From the NCBI RefSeq assembly GCF_009389715.1, contig NC_052397.1:17680129-17744128 (forward strand): a stretch of DNA of 64,000 bases. The letters are read 5' to 3'. Position 1 is the first letter of the stretch, and each line of letters begins with the position of its first letter. The stretch is from Phoenix dactylifera. Its lineage: Eukaryota > Streptophyta > Magnoliopsida > Arecales > Arecaceae. A program made the position numbers and the translations under genes. This document shows, in pieces, positions 25,101 to 38,200 of this stretch. A model generated the notes under the pieces. That model ran no database searches. It was not told where the DNA came from and saw only the letters and a list, made by a program, of their open reading frames with translations.

Positions 25101-28100
25101 TCGATGTTCAGCCCATTAAAAGAAGCCAAAACATTCTCTTCCTGCAGCTAAAACTTATGCTGAAGATGTGCCCATGCAATTACATGTCATTATCAAAACA
25201 TGAAAAAGTAATTGAGGACAGGTGGTAGATTTTATGGCCCCACCGATTGGCTAGGCTTGTCCCAACCAGAAATTCTGTCAATTTTAGGTGGCTGGTTAGT
25301 ATGACCCCCTGCTATACTGCATATGCCAAGAATTTAAACATCCTCGCCAGGAAGTGAAAATGAATGAACAACACGGAGGACAGATCTCTCAGCATTCAAG
25401 GTAGTAAGCAATATGTGGTTACTGATAAGTGAGAGATCTTTCTTTTCAGCAATATGTTTCTACTTTTAAAAACCATGCCGTAATAGAAGGACCAAGTACC
25501 AGTTTTTGATCTTAATCATATTTTTTTGTAATTAAGGCATCAAAATCAGCAAGTGTATACATAGCATGGCCACCTCTTGGATTGTCTCACAAGAAAGTAA
25601 CTTTCAGACCTTCTACTTGATTAACTTCATTAGTTCATCTGCTATCATATGTTCGGTGCAAGACTCTAAGAAGACCTCTGGTAGGTATCCTGATAAATCA
25701 CTCCACAAATTATATTAGAAGCGAAAAAAGCAAGCAAAAGCAGTTGATGCCATAGTGGAATGGCCTAGTCTCCAAGGATCTTGTCTTGTTTGAGCTTAAC
25801 ATCTGATGCATATTCTCTGCCATAGTGAGCTTTGTCAAATTGCTTCTGCATCTCCATCGAGGATTCTAAGGTCTCCTCTCTGTTATATCTGTTAACCCTA
25901 ACCTCAAGACTCCCTTAAGTATTTTTCGTGTCTTCATCTTCCTGGTTATAACACAAATGAAACATAATATATGCGTCTTAATTGATGTACATGGACCTGT
26001 TCATCTTCCAATTCTCTCCTGAAATATAGAAGATCTTGATGCAATCTAATGAAGGTTTCTCCTAATCCTCATGTCGTGGGAATAAAAACAACCACTCGAA
26101 GTGTATATAACCACCCCAAAGAACATTCATCTGATATATCTTGATGCAACTGCCTGCTATTTCTTCTGTATAAATAAGTCATTATACTGAAGTCTGCCAC
26201 CTAGATATGCTCAATAAATATTACGAGACCGTCCACATTGACCTTAATCAAACATGAGAATGATGGCACATTACAAGATATTTGATTATGAAATTCACAA
26301 GACATGAATATTACATCATTTAATCATATCTCCAGTACATTACCCCAACGGAATTCTAAAATAGACGTTGTTATTTATATTGACAACTCTTTTGTATAAT
26401 GGAGGCTACATATAAAGAAGTTCCCTGAATATCGGTAGTTCAAACATCAACAATGAGCATATAATTAGAGCACATTGAAGAGTGGTACATCTGAAACACA
26501 TTACAGGACAGGCGATCCTATGAAAGAGAGAGTAATTCATTGTCAAAGAAGATTACAGCAGAAGGATAGAAGCTTATCATCCTCTTTCCATGCTTATGTG
26601 CGATAAAGTTGGTAATGAGGTATTAGCCAAGAGCATGGAATACACAATTCACAAAGGTTTTGTAAAATCACAAACAAATATATTGTATAGATAAGGATGT
26701 TACCAGTCCAAAGTGCAGTTATGCATAAAATGAGTATAGCAAATTTGTGAATGATGAGGTGGATGCATGGTGAAACTATCAAGGAAAGAATTGAGTGCAC
26801 CGATTATATGTATCAACTAAAATCCCTGGGGTTAATTTATAGATGAATCAACCAAGATAACTGGACTAGATGCAATGTATGTTAGAGTCAGCATCTTAAA
26901 AAGAGAATCCTAAATTCAAACTGCATATCTGCAGAAGGTGAGAAAGCTGCCAAAATGTTACTTGAATAAAACTAGAATGAATGGAATATATATAATCTAT
27001 TTTTTAGATAATGGCCCTTAATAGGAGCCAAAGGCAATGCATTTATTATCTTACAAATGAAGCAGAGATAGAAGATGAAAGTCCTATAAGTTATGTTTGT
27101 ATATGTGTGATGTATGTAAGTAGAAAGGACATCTTCTTGCAATCCAAGTCTTTCCCCATCAAAATGGGGTTTACTATGGGGCACATTTATATCAATACAA
27201 CACATAATTAGACCACAAGTTAACCTCTCAGCAACCCTTTAAAATTGATAGCAAATTCCTAGACAAAGCAACTTTAGGTAAGAGAGGTGTCAAGCCATGA
27301 AATCTAGGAAGTTTGCTGCCAGATAGAGAAGCCTACCTTAACTTTTTTATATGAAGAGAGGCCTAGCATATCAGTCACAGCTTATCTCATGAAAGAAGAT
27401 ATCCAAGTATAAAATACAATGACCAAATGAGCCTGTGCTCAAGATTTCAGGTCCACATATTAATCTTGATAGTATTCTAAGACTTACAGTAAAGGTTCTA
27501 GATCCCATTTCACATTTGGAAGTCCAAATTTGATTTGATTTTCATCTCAGTATTAAATCTCAACCCGGAAATCCAGTTCTATGGGACCCTGAAAGCCTCA
27601 ACTAATACCATCTTTCCAGCTGTATGGTAATTATCATTGATGTGTTTGCAAGCCTATATACATCACCATATTCCTGAACTGCAGATGATCCTTCTTGAAC
27701 TATGTATCGATGAACAAATCCCAGATCGCTATATCTAGTTGACAGATATTTTCTGGAATGAACAAATCCTGAATCACTATATCCTTCCAAGAATGCAACG
27801 TCACTTGATTAGTATCAAACCGACTGCCATCTTTTTCTGCCCATGAGAATCCGACCAGAGCGCCTTCTACTTCTAATAGGCTATGAACTAGATCAGAATC
27901 ATTCTCAACAAATCCATAAGAAGTGATCTAATTTTTTTCCTCCAGTAAGTTCAAAAGCTATTTATTTTGGATAATGCTCTAGTATAGCCATAGAAATCAA
28001 GAAAGGACATATTATATGGACCATCTACAGTAAAGACATTTTTCTATCAAAAGATAAAGGTCTACTTTTACACCTCATCAAGCATATATCCTTTTGATAG

Positions 28101-29140
28101 GCTCCAAATCTAAGCAACTCACTCAATCAGCCCAGATGCAAGTCTCAGCATCTGAGGAGTGTTCCTCATGGTCTTTCCATGGTCCCACCATCTATGATGT
28201 TTCCAGAAAGTTTGCCTAACCAAACTTTACTATTCTTTAGTTATTTTTCACACGACTCGTTATAAAGAGCTCCACAACTTGGTAAATCAAGGAATAACAT
28301 TGCCTTAGTCATATAAAACTACCAGCAATCTTCTAATGTTGAGAATGGCTGCTCTATAGTTCTCTTTGCAAACAACTAGCACTTTCAAAAGAGATGTGCA
28401 TTTAAGAAACAATTGGTTGGACCACATTAGCCAAAAAAGATAGCAGACAACCCCAAGGTTAAATTCATGAACAAAAATTCCCAAGGCTGCAGGGTTGCTC
28501 CTCAGAAATCAATTCTAAACACTTCTCTGAAATGTAGTTAACTATTCCTACATACTTGGAGGTCCAAGGACCCAAAGTGGTTGAGAGACATTTCTGTTTT
28601 ACCATAATTGCTCCTTGTGATTAGTTTGAAGAGGACTTGTTATCTTCTTGACAAGATTGAATACAACGATAAAAATCATAGAGAAGTAAAGACAACAAAA
28701 TGGAATGAAGATAAGCAAAATCTTAATGGAACATAAAGTTGTAACTTTTTTTTTTTTTTTTTTTTAATTCAAGTAGTGGTTACACATCTGTAGACGTAGC
28801 AGGGAAAAGAAAAATTGCAACAATTAAGTACAGCTACTGGAATAAGTAAATTGTGAAAGGGTTGAAGAAAAAAGCTTGGAGGTCTTGAATGCATGTTTTG
28901 CATGCACAGATGTGTGCATTTGTTCTTGTATGGTTCTTGTGTGCATGTTAGAACCACCAGAATTCACATTGAAATATGCTTTATACCATATAAGACATCA
29001 GGAAAGTAAACATTGAGGTAACTTGATTCACGTACCAAGGAAACTGAAGAAACATATATAGTCGACTAGCAACCTGAACTTCAAAACTGCAATTACAGCC
29101 CAAGGTACTGCATCTCGGCCTCATGCCTCGTACTAGTATC
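25101..29140. other. Intergenic DNA, no gene recognised
   Basis: Mostly AT-rich sequence without long frames or recognisable motifs on either strand. A poly-T run lies at about 28,747-28,765, and a short internal repeat of an atcactatatcc/atcgctatatc-type sentence lies near 27,720-27,785. I see nothing else. Confidence 0.45.
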
Positions 29141-29149
29141 ATTCTATTA

Positions 29150-29520
29150 CTATATCGGTACATCCAATATGAAAACCGGCACCATACCATATACCGGCAT
29201 CAAATCGATCAATGGAGTTGCCAGTGGGCTGGGCTGGCATGATGACCTGGGCCAATAAATCCAGGCGCCAGATTGGAGTAGTAATCCTAAAAGCCAATCC
29301 ACATAGGAATGAAGAGGGTTTGATTGATTTTAGCTGGACCCAGGCTGGTTGCTCATACAAAGCGGCCCAACTTGGGCTCAGTCGTATCTAAAATATTACC
29401 GACTGCCAGGTCGGTCCCGAGCCTGGGACCTTTGGGCTTGATTCGGGCCAGGCCGAAATTGGGTCTGAGCCCTATCATCTAAGCTTGTTTTGAGCCTAGG
29501 CCTGGCGTCCTAACGATAGG
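29150..29520. repeat. GC-rich repeat-like block (gcctgggcc/gggctgggct sentences)
   Basis: Base composition rises abruptly, with recurrent gggct, aggcc and ggtcgg words between AT-rich flanks. Similar blocks are common in plant transposon remnants. No coding frame or terminal repeats could be assigned. Confidence 0.4.
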
Positions 29521-30430
29521 TAAAATTACAAAAAATAAATATTTATTTTATTTTATTCCACTCATCTTTAAGATATTCCTACAATTTTCTATTTTGAGAA
29601 TCCGTCCTACTGTTTTCTTAGCTATGAATTTTTCCCACAATAAATACCGTACATTTTCGAGAAAACATCAAACTTCTGAATTCATAAGACTTGAATCATG
29701 AAAAATAAAGAAGTTGATTCACAAATATAATTCAGAAAAGGTTATATATAAATTTTCACCGAAATTGGATGTCATGCAATTTCCCTTTTTCTCCGCGCTA
29801 CGATCGGGCAAATAATTTTGCCGTATGGATAATAAAACTGTTTGCATGCAGGATAAGTTGATGGTTTGCTTGGGATAAGCCTCAGACCCATTAGCTTATC
29901 CTACATGTGTAAATAATTTTAGAATAAATTATAAAAAATTATTTAAAATTAAAAATAAATTATACTTATATTTAATAATTAAAAAAACTATATTTAAATT
30001 TATGAAGTTTATTTTTGTCTAACACTTTAGCTCATGACTTAATAATATAATAGTCAAATCGTTAATTTAAAAATATTCTGAATATCACGTCAGAAAATTT
30101 TTTAAAAATAATAAAAATAACTTTAAGTGATGTAGCAGCCACATAAGAATATTAAAAAAAAAACATTCTTCCCGTTATCTAAAATTAATTTTGGCTTTTT
30201 ATGTAAGATGGATAATTTTACTAATAGCATTAATTTGACTAGATGTAAGTGTATTATTGAATATAAGTGTAATAAATATAAACTTAAAAAAAATATAATT
30301 TACTTATGATTTTATTTGATGGAAGGACAAAATCATCCACCAATTGGATCTGAAGATGAAAAATGCACCATCAACAATGCCATGTTCAGAAAGATAAAAT
30401 TAATATATATATATATATATATATAATATT
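29521..30430. other. AT-rich intergenic DNA with (TA)n
   Basis: Strongly AT-rich with runs of A and T and a (TA)n tract at about 30,403-30,425. A ggataag...cttatcc pair near 29,850-29,910 may be part of a small inverted-repeat element, but its ends are unclear. Confidence 0.4.
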
Positions 30431-32776
30431 ATGCATATGCATGCATCAATATATGTACGTATTCCACAAGGCGCCCAGGGTCAAAGAATCTTCGGAGGCG
30501 AGGACGGTAAGGCTGTGAGGTTATTGAGTAAAATTAAAAAAATTAAAACCAAAACAGTGAGGGTCATACTTCGGCCGTCAATGCTGCCGCACTGCGCGAA
30601 GGGCCGAACGATTCTGACTTTGATTAGCGACGTTGATGGATCCCCATCAGGCATCTCATCCATCCGTACGAATCTTCTTGTTTTTGTTTTTTTTTTTTTG
30701 GCACAGGAGTTGGTCTCGGCTATTTTATTATTTCATGGGTGCAAACTCAGGGCCGTCACATGCAGTACCATCAATACCATCCCTATTGGCAGGAGAGCTT
30801 TGTCATTTATTTATTTACTTTTATTCTTGGCCCAAATGCTGGGCCTTAAATTTGGCCTTTCTTCTTTTTTGATATTTTGTGATCAAGTAATATTTCCAGC
30901 AAGCAACATTTCACTATTTTCTTTTTCTTTTTTTTTTTTGATACAACCACTATAATCTTTCAGCGGGATGAGCCCGCATTGTTGTTTTTGATACAACGGC
31001 AGCCCACACACTGCAAATGTGAATATGATAAATAATATCAGAAAATAGAAAACTACGTAGTAAAGGCCTTAGTACAGACCTATGGTCCATCCAAACGAAC
31101 CCACTATAGTGGTGGGCCGCATAAAAAATCACTCAGTCAGCAGTTTTGTTTATCTTTCTATAAACATGTGAGGCATGGTAGAATTCACTCTCCTAGCAGT
31201 CTGTGTAGTTCATGGATCAACGATCGATCATCAACTATGCGCTCCCGGCTCCGGATCTACTCAATTACCGTGGCCGAATCTTCCTTAAGAATGATATGAA
31301 CCGGGTTCAATGTCCAACTCGCATAGTAGATTCCCTTTCAGGCTGCTCTAGGCTGCTAAGTTTTTAGTTTCTTATTTGTCCATTGATTAGCAACAGAAAG
31401 CATAAGTTTTTACCCAAAAAAAAAAACAAAAAGCAAAAAGCAAAAAGCATAAGGTGGGTTTGTGGCACAACAGGATTGAACTGTTCTTAGGAGCAGGTGA
31501 ATAGAGTTTTATCAATTGATAGGAATTAAGTTTTGTTATTTAGAAAATGTGTGCATCCAGTATTCTTGATTTGTTTGTTTTTTGGTTTTTGGCAGGAGGT
31601 GTGTTCCTTTATTTGAACCAAATCCATTTCCAAACGTTTCAGTGATGTCGAATTACTGGATAATGTAACCTCCACAGAATTTGTCTTTTGACAATAAAAA
31701 TATCCAGAGAACATTTCACAATATAATTATAGGAGCCGTTATTTGCACAAGCCATACCTTCTCATTGAAATAGGGTTAGATCCTGCTTGCCAGTGCACTA
31801 TGAAATGGTAATCTAGCTTAGGCAACACTGTGTCACTTCTTCGACTATTTTTGTTGCAAAAATACATCATTTTTACCTATTGCACATAATAGACATGCAA
31901 TTGTTTATATTGATGCATACATAGCGTATCATGTCGACTTCCGTATAATAATTGGATAAGTTTTAGACATATCCAGGTTAAGTGCTTCTAAAATCCAAAT
32001 TCAAATGTCAAGGAACAAAATTCGAGACTCCAACCTAAGCTTAGTTTCTTAGTGATTATTTTGTGTATCGTTTATGCGTCCAAGTTTGAACACTAAATTC
32101 TACAATTCATTCAGGCCTCTTGCCTGGCAGAAAGAGTACTGAACCAAGTTGGCGTTTGCATCTTTGTCGAAGTATAATACCAAGTTCTACATTGCATTTA
32201 AGCATAGATTCAATTGGAGAGAAAAGAATAAGCAAGGGATCGGCAGACACTAACATACTAATTTTAGGATAACTCGGACTCCTGCAAGATCTAACCTGGT
32301 TTGCTAGCTGACTCGATCCTTCTTTAAGCATATATATTTTCACCAGACTTATGATTTAGAGGCTCTTTCATTTTCTTTTTCCTTTTTTTTTCCCTGCTTT
32401 TTCTTGATGGGCTGCATTGAGCAAATGGGCCATAAGTGGGCCGAGTGTACGAGAAGGGCAGGCCCATTTGTATCCCTAGCCACGCAATTGCCGTGAGACT
32501 GCACTTGCACAGCGTTGCATGCAGTGCATGGTGGGGGGATGCAACAGCTTGTATTGCAATCTGAAGGCAAGGAAGAAGCAGATGCATGCATGGTGTTTGG
32601 AGTTCATTTGATGGGAAGGTACGGGAGGGATCGATGGGGGGTCACAATGATAACGAGAGCCGCTTCAGTAAGGCCTTTATTGTGGGGTCCCACCAGATCG
32701 CCATCAGTTTGTAGGGGTTCGAAACTCTAGTGTTTGTGGCAGGGAAGCTTGAAGCTGGGCACTCACATGGGAGGGT
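30431..32776. other. Intergenic DNA, no gene recognised
   Basis: A 174-residue plus-strand frame (30,431-30,955) has no motif, contains poly-T-encoded Phe runs and is probably accidental. The rest holds T-runs and a short agcaaaa tandem near 31,420-31,450. No supported gene. Confidence 0.45.

Positions 32777-32807
<31 letters not shown>
32777..32807. repeat. G31 homopolymer
   Basis: An unbroken run of 31 G is preceded by gggagggt. It is long enough to form G-quadruplex structures, and its exact length is uncertain in any sequencing technology. Confidence 0.85.
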
Positions 32808-32809
<2 letters not shown>

Positions 32810-33257
32810 ATGATCCATAAATGAGATACATGCTTGGTTGGTACTTCTGTCCATGCTGTTTCATTTGGAGAGGCATGTCCTATGGGTGTCTAGATGTGAT
32901 GAGGAAGGATGAGGGCATCAATGGACCCTTTATTTAGTTTAAGAAGTGATACACATATAAGAAGATTGATTGTTGCATCCTTCTCCTATGGTATACAAAG
33001 GAAACAATGGGCAAGCACAGTTTAGCTCGAGTATGAGTAGAAACCAAAGGGTTCCTCGGGAGCACCAAATATCTCTACTGCATTACTCAACTTGTGCTCC
33101 AAAACTACTTCTGCTAATAACATTATTATCACCACATCCTTCTCCATTGATTTCTATCCAAGCTTAATTATATCTCAAGTTACAGCAAGAACTCTAGGGT
33201 TCTTTTATGCCACCTATCCCTTACAAGTGTTTCATTTTTTCCTCAAGTAAGATTGTA

Positions 33258-33360
33258 TGTTACATATACATACAAACATATATATATATATATATATATA
33301 GGCATACATACATACATGTATACATATACATACATACAAACATCCATACATATATATAAA
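33258..33360. repeat. Compound (CATA)n/(TA)n microsatellite
   Basis: Alternating tacatacatacaaac words surround a pure (TA)n core near 33,279-33,300. It is a simple repeat with no coding role. Confidence 0.85.
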
Positions 33361-33487
33361 TTACGAGAATCCGGACGAGGTGGTGGCTTTGAGCAGGGCT
33401 GTTTTACTGTTTTCTGACAGCTTGTCATGAAATCACGGGGTGTATATGGATATCATTCAATGATATGATGATTCGTGCTGGTGTATG

Positions 33488-33488
<1 letters not shown>

Positions 33489-33514
<26 letters not shown>
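33489..33514. repeat. (AG)13 microsatellite
   Basis: A pure AG dinucleotide repeat of 26 bp, followed about 25 bp later by a T-run of about 17. Confidence 0.9.
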
Positions 33515-33519
<5 letters not shown>

Positions 33520-33597
33520 ATTCTTGGTAGGGGGCAATCAGCTTTTTTTTTTTTTTTTGGGTGGTTGAAGGCCAAGGTTGCTCGATCTTGGAAAATA

Positions 33598-33725
33598 ACT
33601 GATCAAGTGCAATATTTTAGGGGCTTCTTAGCAAAAGAAAAGATGGCCATGATGGTGCATGACTGATCAAGTGAAATATTTTAGGGGCTTCTTAGCAAAA
33701 GAAAAGATGGCTATGATGGTGCATG
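33598..33725. repeat. 64-bp perfect-period tandem duplication
   Basis: Copies at 33,598-33,661 and 33,662-33,725 start actgatcaagtg and end gatggtgcatg. They differ at two bases only, so the duplication is recent. Confidence 0.9.
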
Positions 33726-34813
33726 TGAGCGAGCAGATTTGCAGCTACAGTTGATGCATGTGTACCTCTTCATGGGGCCTATGCCCAGTAGATAAATAAA
33801 GCATGTCTTCTCACCAAATCCTTCTATTTATTATTATCTTCTAGTGTCCATGCTACAATAAATTAGCATCCATGTCTGAACAATGTCTGAGTTTTTGGTC
33901 CTACTCTGGCCTCATTACTCACCATTGTTGATCTAGTCACATAGTCTGACCTATTAACTGAAAAAAAAGGGACATATATATGCCTGACTTGGACCCAACT
34001 ACTAACATCCTTACAGTTGAAAGCGACCGAGTTCCATCTTGCGATGAAAAATCTCTCCATTTTTTAACTACATGGAGATCATTGTGAAGCTCAGCTCCCT
34101 CAACATGAATTTTTTTTATCTCAAATCCACCATCAGCCATGCTTTCAACCAGATAGCTCGGGGTAACAACAGTTAGAAAAGTTAACCACATTTCCTTGGA
34201 AAGCGTACATTAGCTTTGGAGACAAAGTCTTTCCATAGAATGCTATGCCATAACAAAAACCATCATGAATCTGGGACAAGCAAAGCATGATTTGCGAATC
34301 TCTCTGCTTTAGAATAAATGCGGAATGTTGGAAGCCTTTGGACAAAGCTTGCAGAGGAAAAGGGCATAGTTAATGATGGTCACGAAGAGGCTTGGAGAGG
34401 AGGGAAAAGGGTGACATGCTGGTCAAAAGATTACGCTGCATTGCTGTGATACAATGAGCTGTTTTCAATGATGTACTTGGCAAGACCAAAAGTAGACTAA
34501 CTAAACATCATTTCATGCAATGAAATCATTGTCCTTGAAACCTCAGGCCTACAACTTTGCAAAATTCTCCTCCCAAACGGCCCCAAAGGAGTTCAAAAAG
34601 AAATCTAATCTACTGACAGTGGACTCAGCCTGCTCCCACCATTAGCATTGGACCTCATGAATCACCAATCTCATCCACACTGCTGGAAAAAAAGGGGTAA
34701 AAAGTAAAACAAGACTCCTCTCCTCTTTCTCGAATACAACATGCGTTCTTCTCTCTCGTGTTTCCTTCTTTTGCTTCATCAAATTTACATGGCTTTACCA
34801 TCATAACAGAAGC
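33726..34813. other. Downstream flank and probable 3' UTR of ANT
   Basis: No coding segment is recognised. Short minus-strand frames (33,863-34,345) overlap one another in different frames without motifs. The last few hundred bases probably include the ANT 3' UTR. Confidence 0.45.
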
Positions 34814-36689
34814 TTAAGCGTCGTTCCACGCAGCAAACACTGGCATTTGAGCCATGGAAATTGTTGGTCTGAGCTGGGTTGATGGAATCCAAGAACTCAT
34901 TGGGGCGGGACTAGTGAAGTTGGATGAAGGCTTGGAGTAGAGCATCGAGAGACCATTCCGGTCCGGGCTTCCTTCTCTGGAGCTACTCAGGCTGGTCACC
35001 AGCGAGGATGGATTTGAAATGTGGTTATTCCCTATCTTGCCAGAATCCTCGACCCCGTTGACTGAACTCACCGTCTCCATGCCGACCATGCCATGCAGAG
35101 CCACTGAGAGGGCTGCGGAGCTCCGGTGATCACCTACACCTGTCACAGATTTGTGATTGAGAGATTCAGAGGACTGTGGTGTTTGCTGAGGGGACTGGTA
35201 GAGGACCATCTTCCAATCAGAAGCACTGCTGTTGTTCTCTTCAGTTAGATCAAGCTCTCTGCTGCTGTTTTGTACTGAAGCGCAATCGTTGCCTGCTTCT
35301 ATTGCTTTAGTTCTCCTGGCAAGCTCTCCTGATAGCAGTGTAGGACTCGCCATAATCTTTTCCACGTCGTATCTTGTTATATCAAAGTTCGTAACAGCGT
35401 TCACCCCACGGAATTTAATTGCAGCAACATCGTAGGCTTCAGCCGCTTCCTCTTGAGTACCTAAGAATTCATCTCACTAGTGAGAACTAGAGTTGTGTTT
35501 AATCAAACAGGACTACCTTAACAGTCAACTTTATGGACCAAACATTTTTCCTGACAGATAGCCTTAGTGGAGCTTGTATAATTCAAACACCATAAGGAAG
35601 AAATTGCCCATTTTGGTTCTCCCTTCTGATTACAAGCCTGTAAACCAGTCAACTTAGAGCTTTGCAAAAACCGAAACATGACTATTTTGAATAGAAAAAG
35701 ATCGCAACATTAATAGTGACGTGATAAAACTGTTAATTTTTTGGAAACAATCATAAAAGATGAGTTGTAAGATTGAGCAGATACAATAATGTGGCCTGGC
35801 ACCAGACACAGACATATTAACCTAAATGGCTTCATATACTTACTGAAGGTTCCAAGGTAAAGATCCTTGTTTCCAGCAACCCTCCCTATTCGGGCTTGCC
35901 ATCTTCCATGTTGGTGATGTCTGCAGAGAAGTAGGAAGAGACAATTTAATCAAAAAAACAAATCCCAACAAAGGAAAAGATTGTTGTTCTACATTGACTA
36001 CTGGAGAAACCTTGTCACTCCTCGGTACATAGAGGCTCCCCTGGAAAACCCACTGCTTTTTCTGCGAGCAAGACCACAACAAAGAAATGAGAAGTTTTTC
36101 GAAATAGCATATTAAATGGATGCTTAGGACTGAAGAAGAGGGATTTTACCTTCTCAAATGGGCAACATATTCTTGCCTGCTCATGTTTTTCATTTCTTCT
36201 AGCTCTTCTTGGTAATTTTCCAACTGCATCAACCCAAATTGAGGCCATAAGATCACAACAAAGGAGTGAAATGCTGGAGTTTTGGTAAGCACTTAGCAGT
36301 CTTGAAGGATCAATCATACCGGGAAGTTGATATGTGTCGATGGTCCCCAGTACTTCAGAGCAGCCAAGTCATAAGCTCTTGCAGCCTTCTCTTCCATGTC
36401 GTAACCCCCTGCAACCGCAAAATTTAGTTGCTATACCAGTATAGAGGATTTGGAGGGAGCCAGGAGAAAGTTTTAACAAAAAGAGATGGTTCAATATTTT
36501 AGTTGAAAAGAAAGAGAGGCCTACCCAGATAAACTGCAGAAGATATTGAATTCCATGACATTATCCCCAGGGAAGAATATGACAGGAGAATTCCATACAA
36601 TAGTCAGCAAACGTGGGTAAGAATCCCAAATATTAGGGAAGAACAAGGGAATAAAATGTAAGTTTAATGAGATTTTCTGAGCCTTTTTT

Positions 36690-36724
<35 letters not shown>

Positions 36725-38200
36725 TGTTTACCAACCTTGCCTTCCCTTCCTTGTCTGGCCTTCCTTCTTGCAACTGTTGTCCCAGAGATGGGCTTCATAT
36801 CTCCCAGTCCATCTATGCCTGATTCACAAAGCATATGCCATAACATCACTATATAAAGCATTTCAAGAGATAGAAGTGACAGCAAATAAAAAATAGAAGA
36901 GCTGCTAGAATCATCACACGCCAACATGAGAACCCTTTAGAACACACTAGAGTACAAACACCCCATGGAAAAAAAAAAAAAACCAAGCAGTAGAAAAAAC
37001 TTGCAAACAAGAAAATGATATAAAATAAAGAGATGGCAAGACCCCAGAACAACATCTTGCTTAAATAAATAAAATAACTAAAAGAGTAGCTTAGAAACCA
37101 ATGCACCACGCTCACCAATACTGACCTGGTAACACCTCTATACTGAGATGTTCTCTGGCCAAATGTATCAATGGACTTCCTATGGACTGGCTGCTTCTGG
37201 CCCCCTTTCCCAGTCCCTCTCTTCTTGGGTGTATCTAAGGCCATACATTCAGTTGGTGCAGCAGGAGATATCTGCTGTGGAGCTGTGACACAACTAGACT
37301 GAGAGCCAGGGCTCATGGTCAAGCTTAAGGACTGCAAGTCTCCATATCCCATTGCACCGACAGAACTAGTCCCTATGCCCCCTTCCTCACTCAATCCATT
37401 GTTGCATGTACCATAGTGCCCGGCTACCCAGTTTCTCAAGCTTGGAATTCCATCATCGGCCATTGGTTCTTCCTCCAATGGACCCTGAAAAATCTCATGG
37501 CCTGTTAGCCCAGAGCACAAGCCTTCTTGCAGCGGCTGGAAGTATGGATGCTGCTGCTGGTGCTGGTGCACTTGGAGGAGGTCTAGAGGATGGCTTCTAT
37601 TGCCCTCAGGCTGCGAGTTTTGGTGGTAGTATATGCTGTCCAAGCTTAAGGCCATTGCTCCCCTTTCGTTGTTCCCATACTGATGATGAGACCCCATGTT
37701 TGGACCACCACCTAAGAAATCTTCCAGTTTTGGGGATGGAGATGGCACCATTCCTTCACCACATTCAACAGGAAGGGAAAAAGAAGGTTGTCAAAATGTT
37801 TTTAGAAACAGTAGCTTGTCTGGAAGCTGCAAGAATCTAAAGAAAGAAAATTAAGCAGCAGTCGGGACATACCTTGCTGCTGTGATCTGCTGAGTGCTTC
37901 CATGATGCAAAGAGACCCATCAGACTTCAGCGGCATTACAGACAACTGAGAATAGAGCCCCCCGTTCTCCCCTTCAACTCCATAGCAGAGACCCGAGCTG
38001 TTAAGCTGAGGTGGAGACAGAAAGAAGCTGCATGGGACTGCAGAGGAGACAGCAGCATGGGTGGGCTGCGCTTGGTGATGATGACTCTGATTATTTGGTT
38101 GGTGATGCGGTTCTGAGGACATCTCCATGTTCATTTGAGGGGAGAGAGAGAAGCCCAACCAGCTGCTGCTGCTGCTGCCGCTGTTGTTCATTGACTTCAT
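34814..38200 (-). CDS. ANT: AINTEGUMENTA (AP2/ERF superfamily, ANT clade) transcription factor, nine exons
   Basis: Exons on the minus strand are 38,200-37,873, 37,753-37,126, 36,818-36,736, 36,533-36,525 (9 nt), 36,408-36,320, 36,223-36,150, 36,061-36,011, 35,920-35,844 and 35,460-34,814. They join in phase to 661 residues. The N-terminus has WLGFSLSP, then [21 protein letters not shown], a PKLEDFLG motif and [14 protein letters not shown], all hallmarks of the ANT/AIL group. Two AP2 domains follow (from [14 protein letters not shown], with [14 protein letters not shown] and [20 protein letters not shown]; then [20 protein letters not shown] and [16 protein letters not shown]). The tail reads [24 protein letters not shown] and ends [13 protein letters not shown], close to Arabidopsis ANT. 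The protein binds DNA in the nucleus and promotes cell proliferation in organ primordia and meristems (family knowledge). It looks intact. Confidence 0.95.
36525..36533 (-). other. ANT: 9-nt microexon of ANT (encodes V-Y-L junction)
   Basis: TTTATCTGG is flanked by ctgcag on one side and gtaggc on the other. Joined to the preceding CAAG and the following GGGGTTAC it restores QVYLGGYD, the invariant start of the second half of AP2 domain 1. The tiny exon is known from AP2/ANT-type genes in other plants and is easily missed by gene finders. Confidence 0.92.
36700..36724 (-). repeat. G25 homopolymer next to a T-run in ANT intron 3
   Basis: A T-run at about 36,684-36,698 is followed by C and 25 G on the plus strand. 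It lies in the intron just downstream of the third ANT exon (donor at 36,735), only about 11 bp from the splice site. The pre-mRNA would carry a C-run followed by A-run. Confidence 0.85.

Noticed and set aside
30431-30955. 174-residue plus-strand frame
   Set aside because: Phe runs come from T-tracts, with no domain, no splice context and AT-rich surroundings.
32711-32730. ggttcgaaactc, similar to a tRNA B-box
   Set aside because: No A-box or acceptor stem could be paired around it, so it is not a tRNA gene.
32642-32854. Proline-rich frame at 32.7 kb
   Set aside because: Product of the G31 homopolymer; no other support.
37406-37840. Plus-strand frame over ANT exon 2 (and its copy at 60,967-61,368)
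   Set aside because: Antisense shadow of the ANT coding sequence; it is conserved in the duplicate only because the DNA is duplicated.
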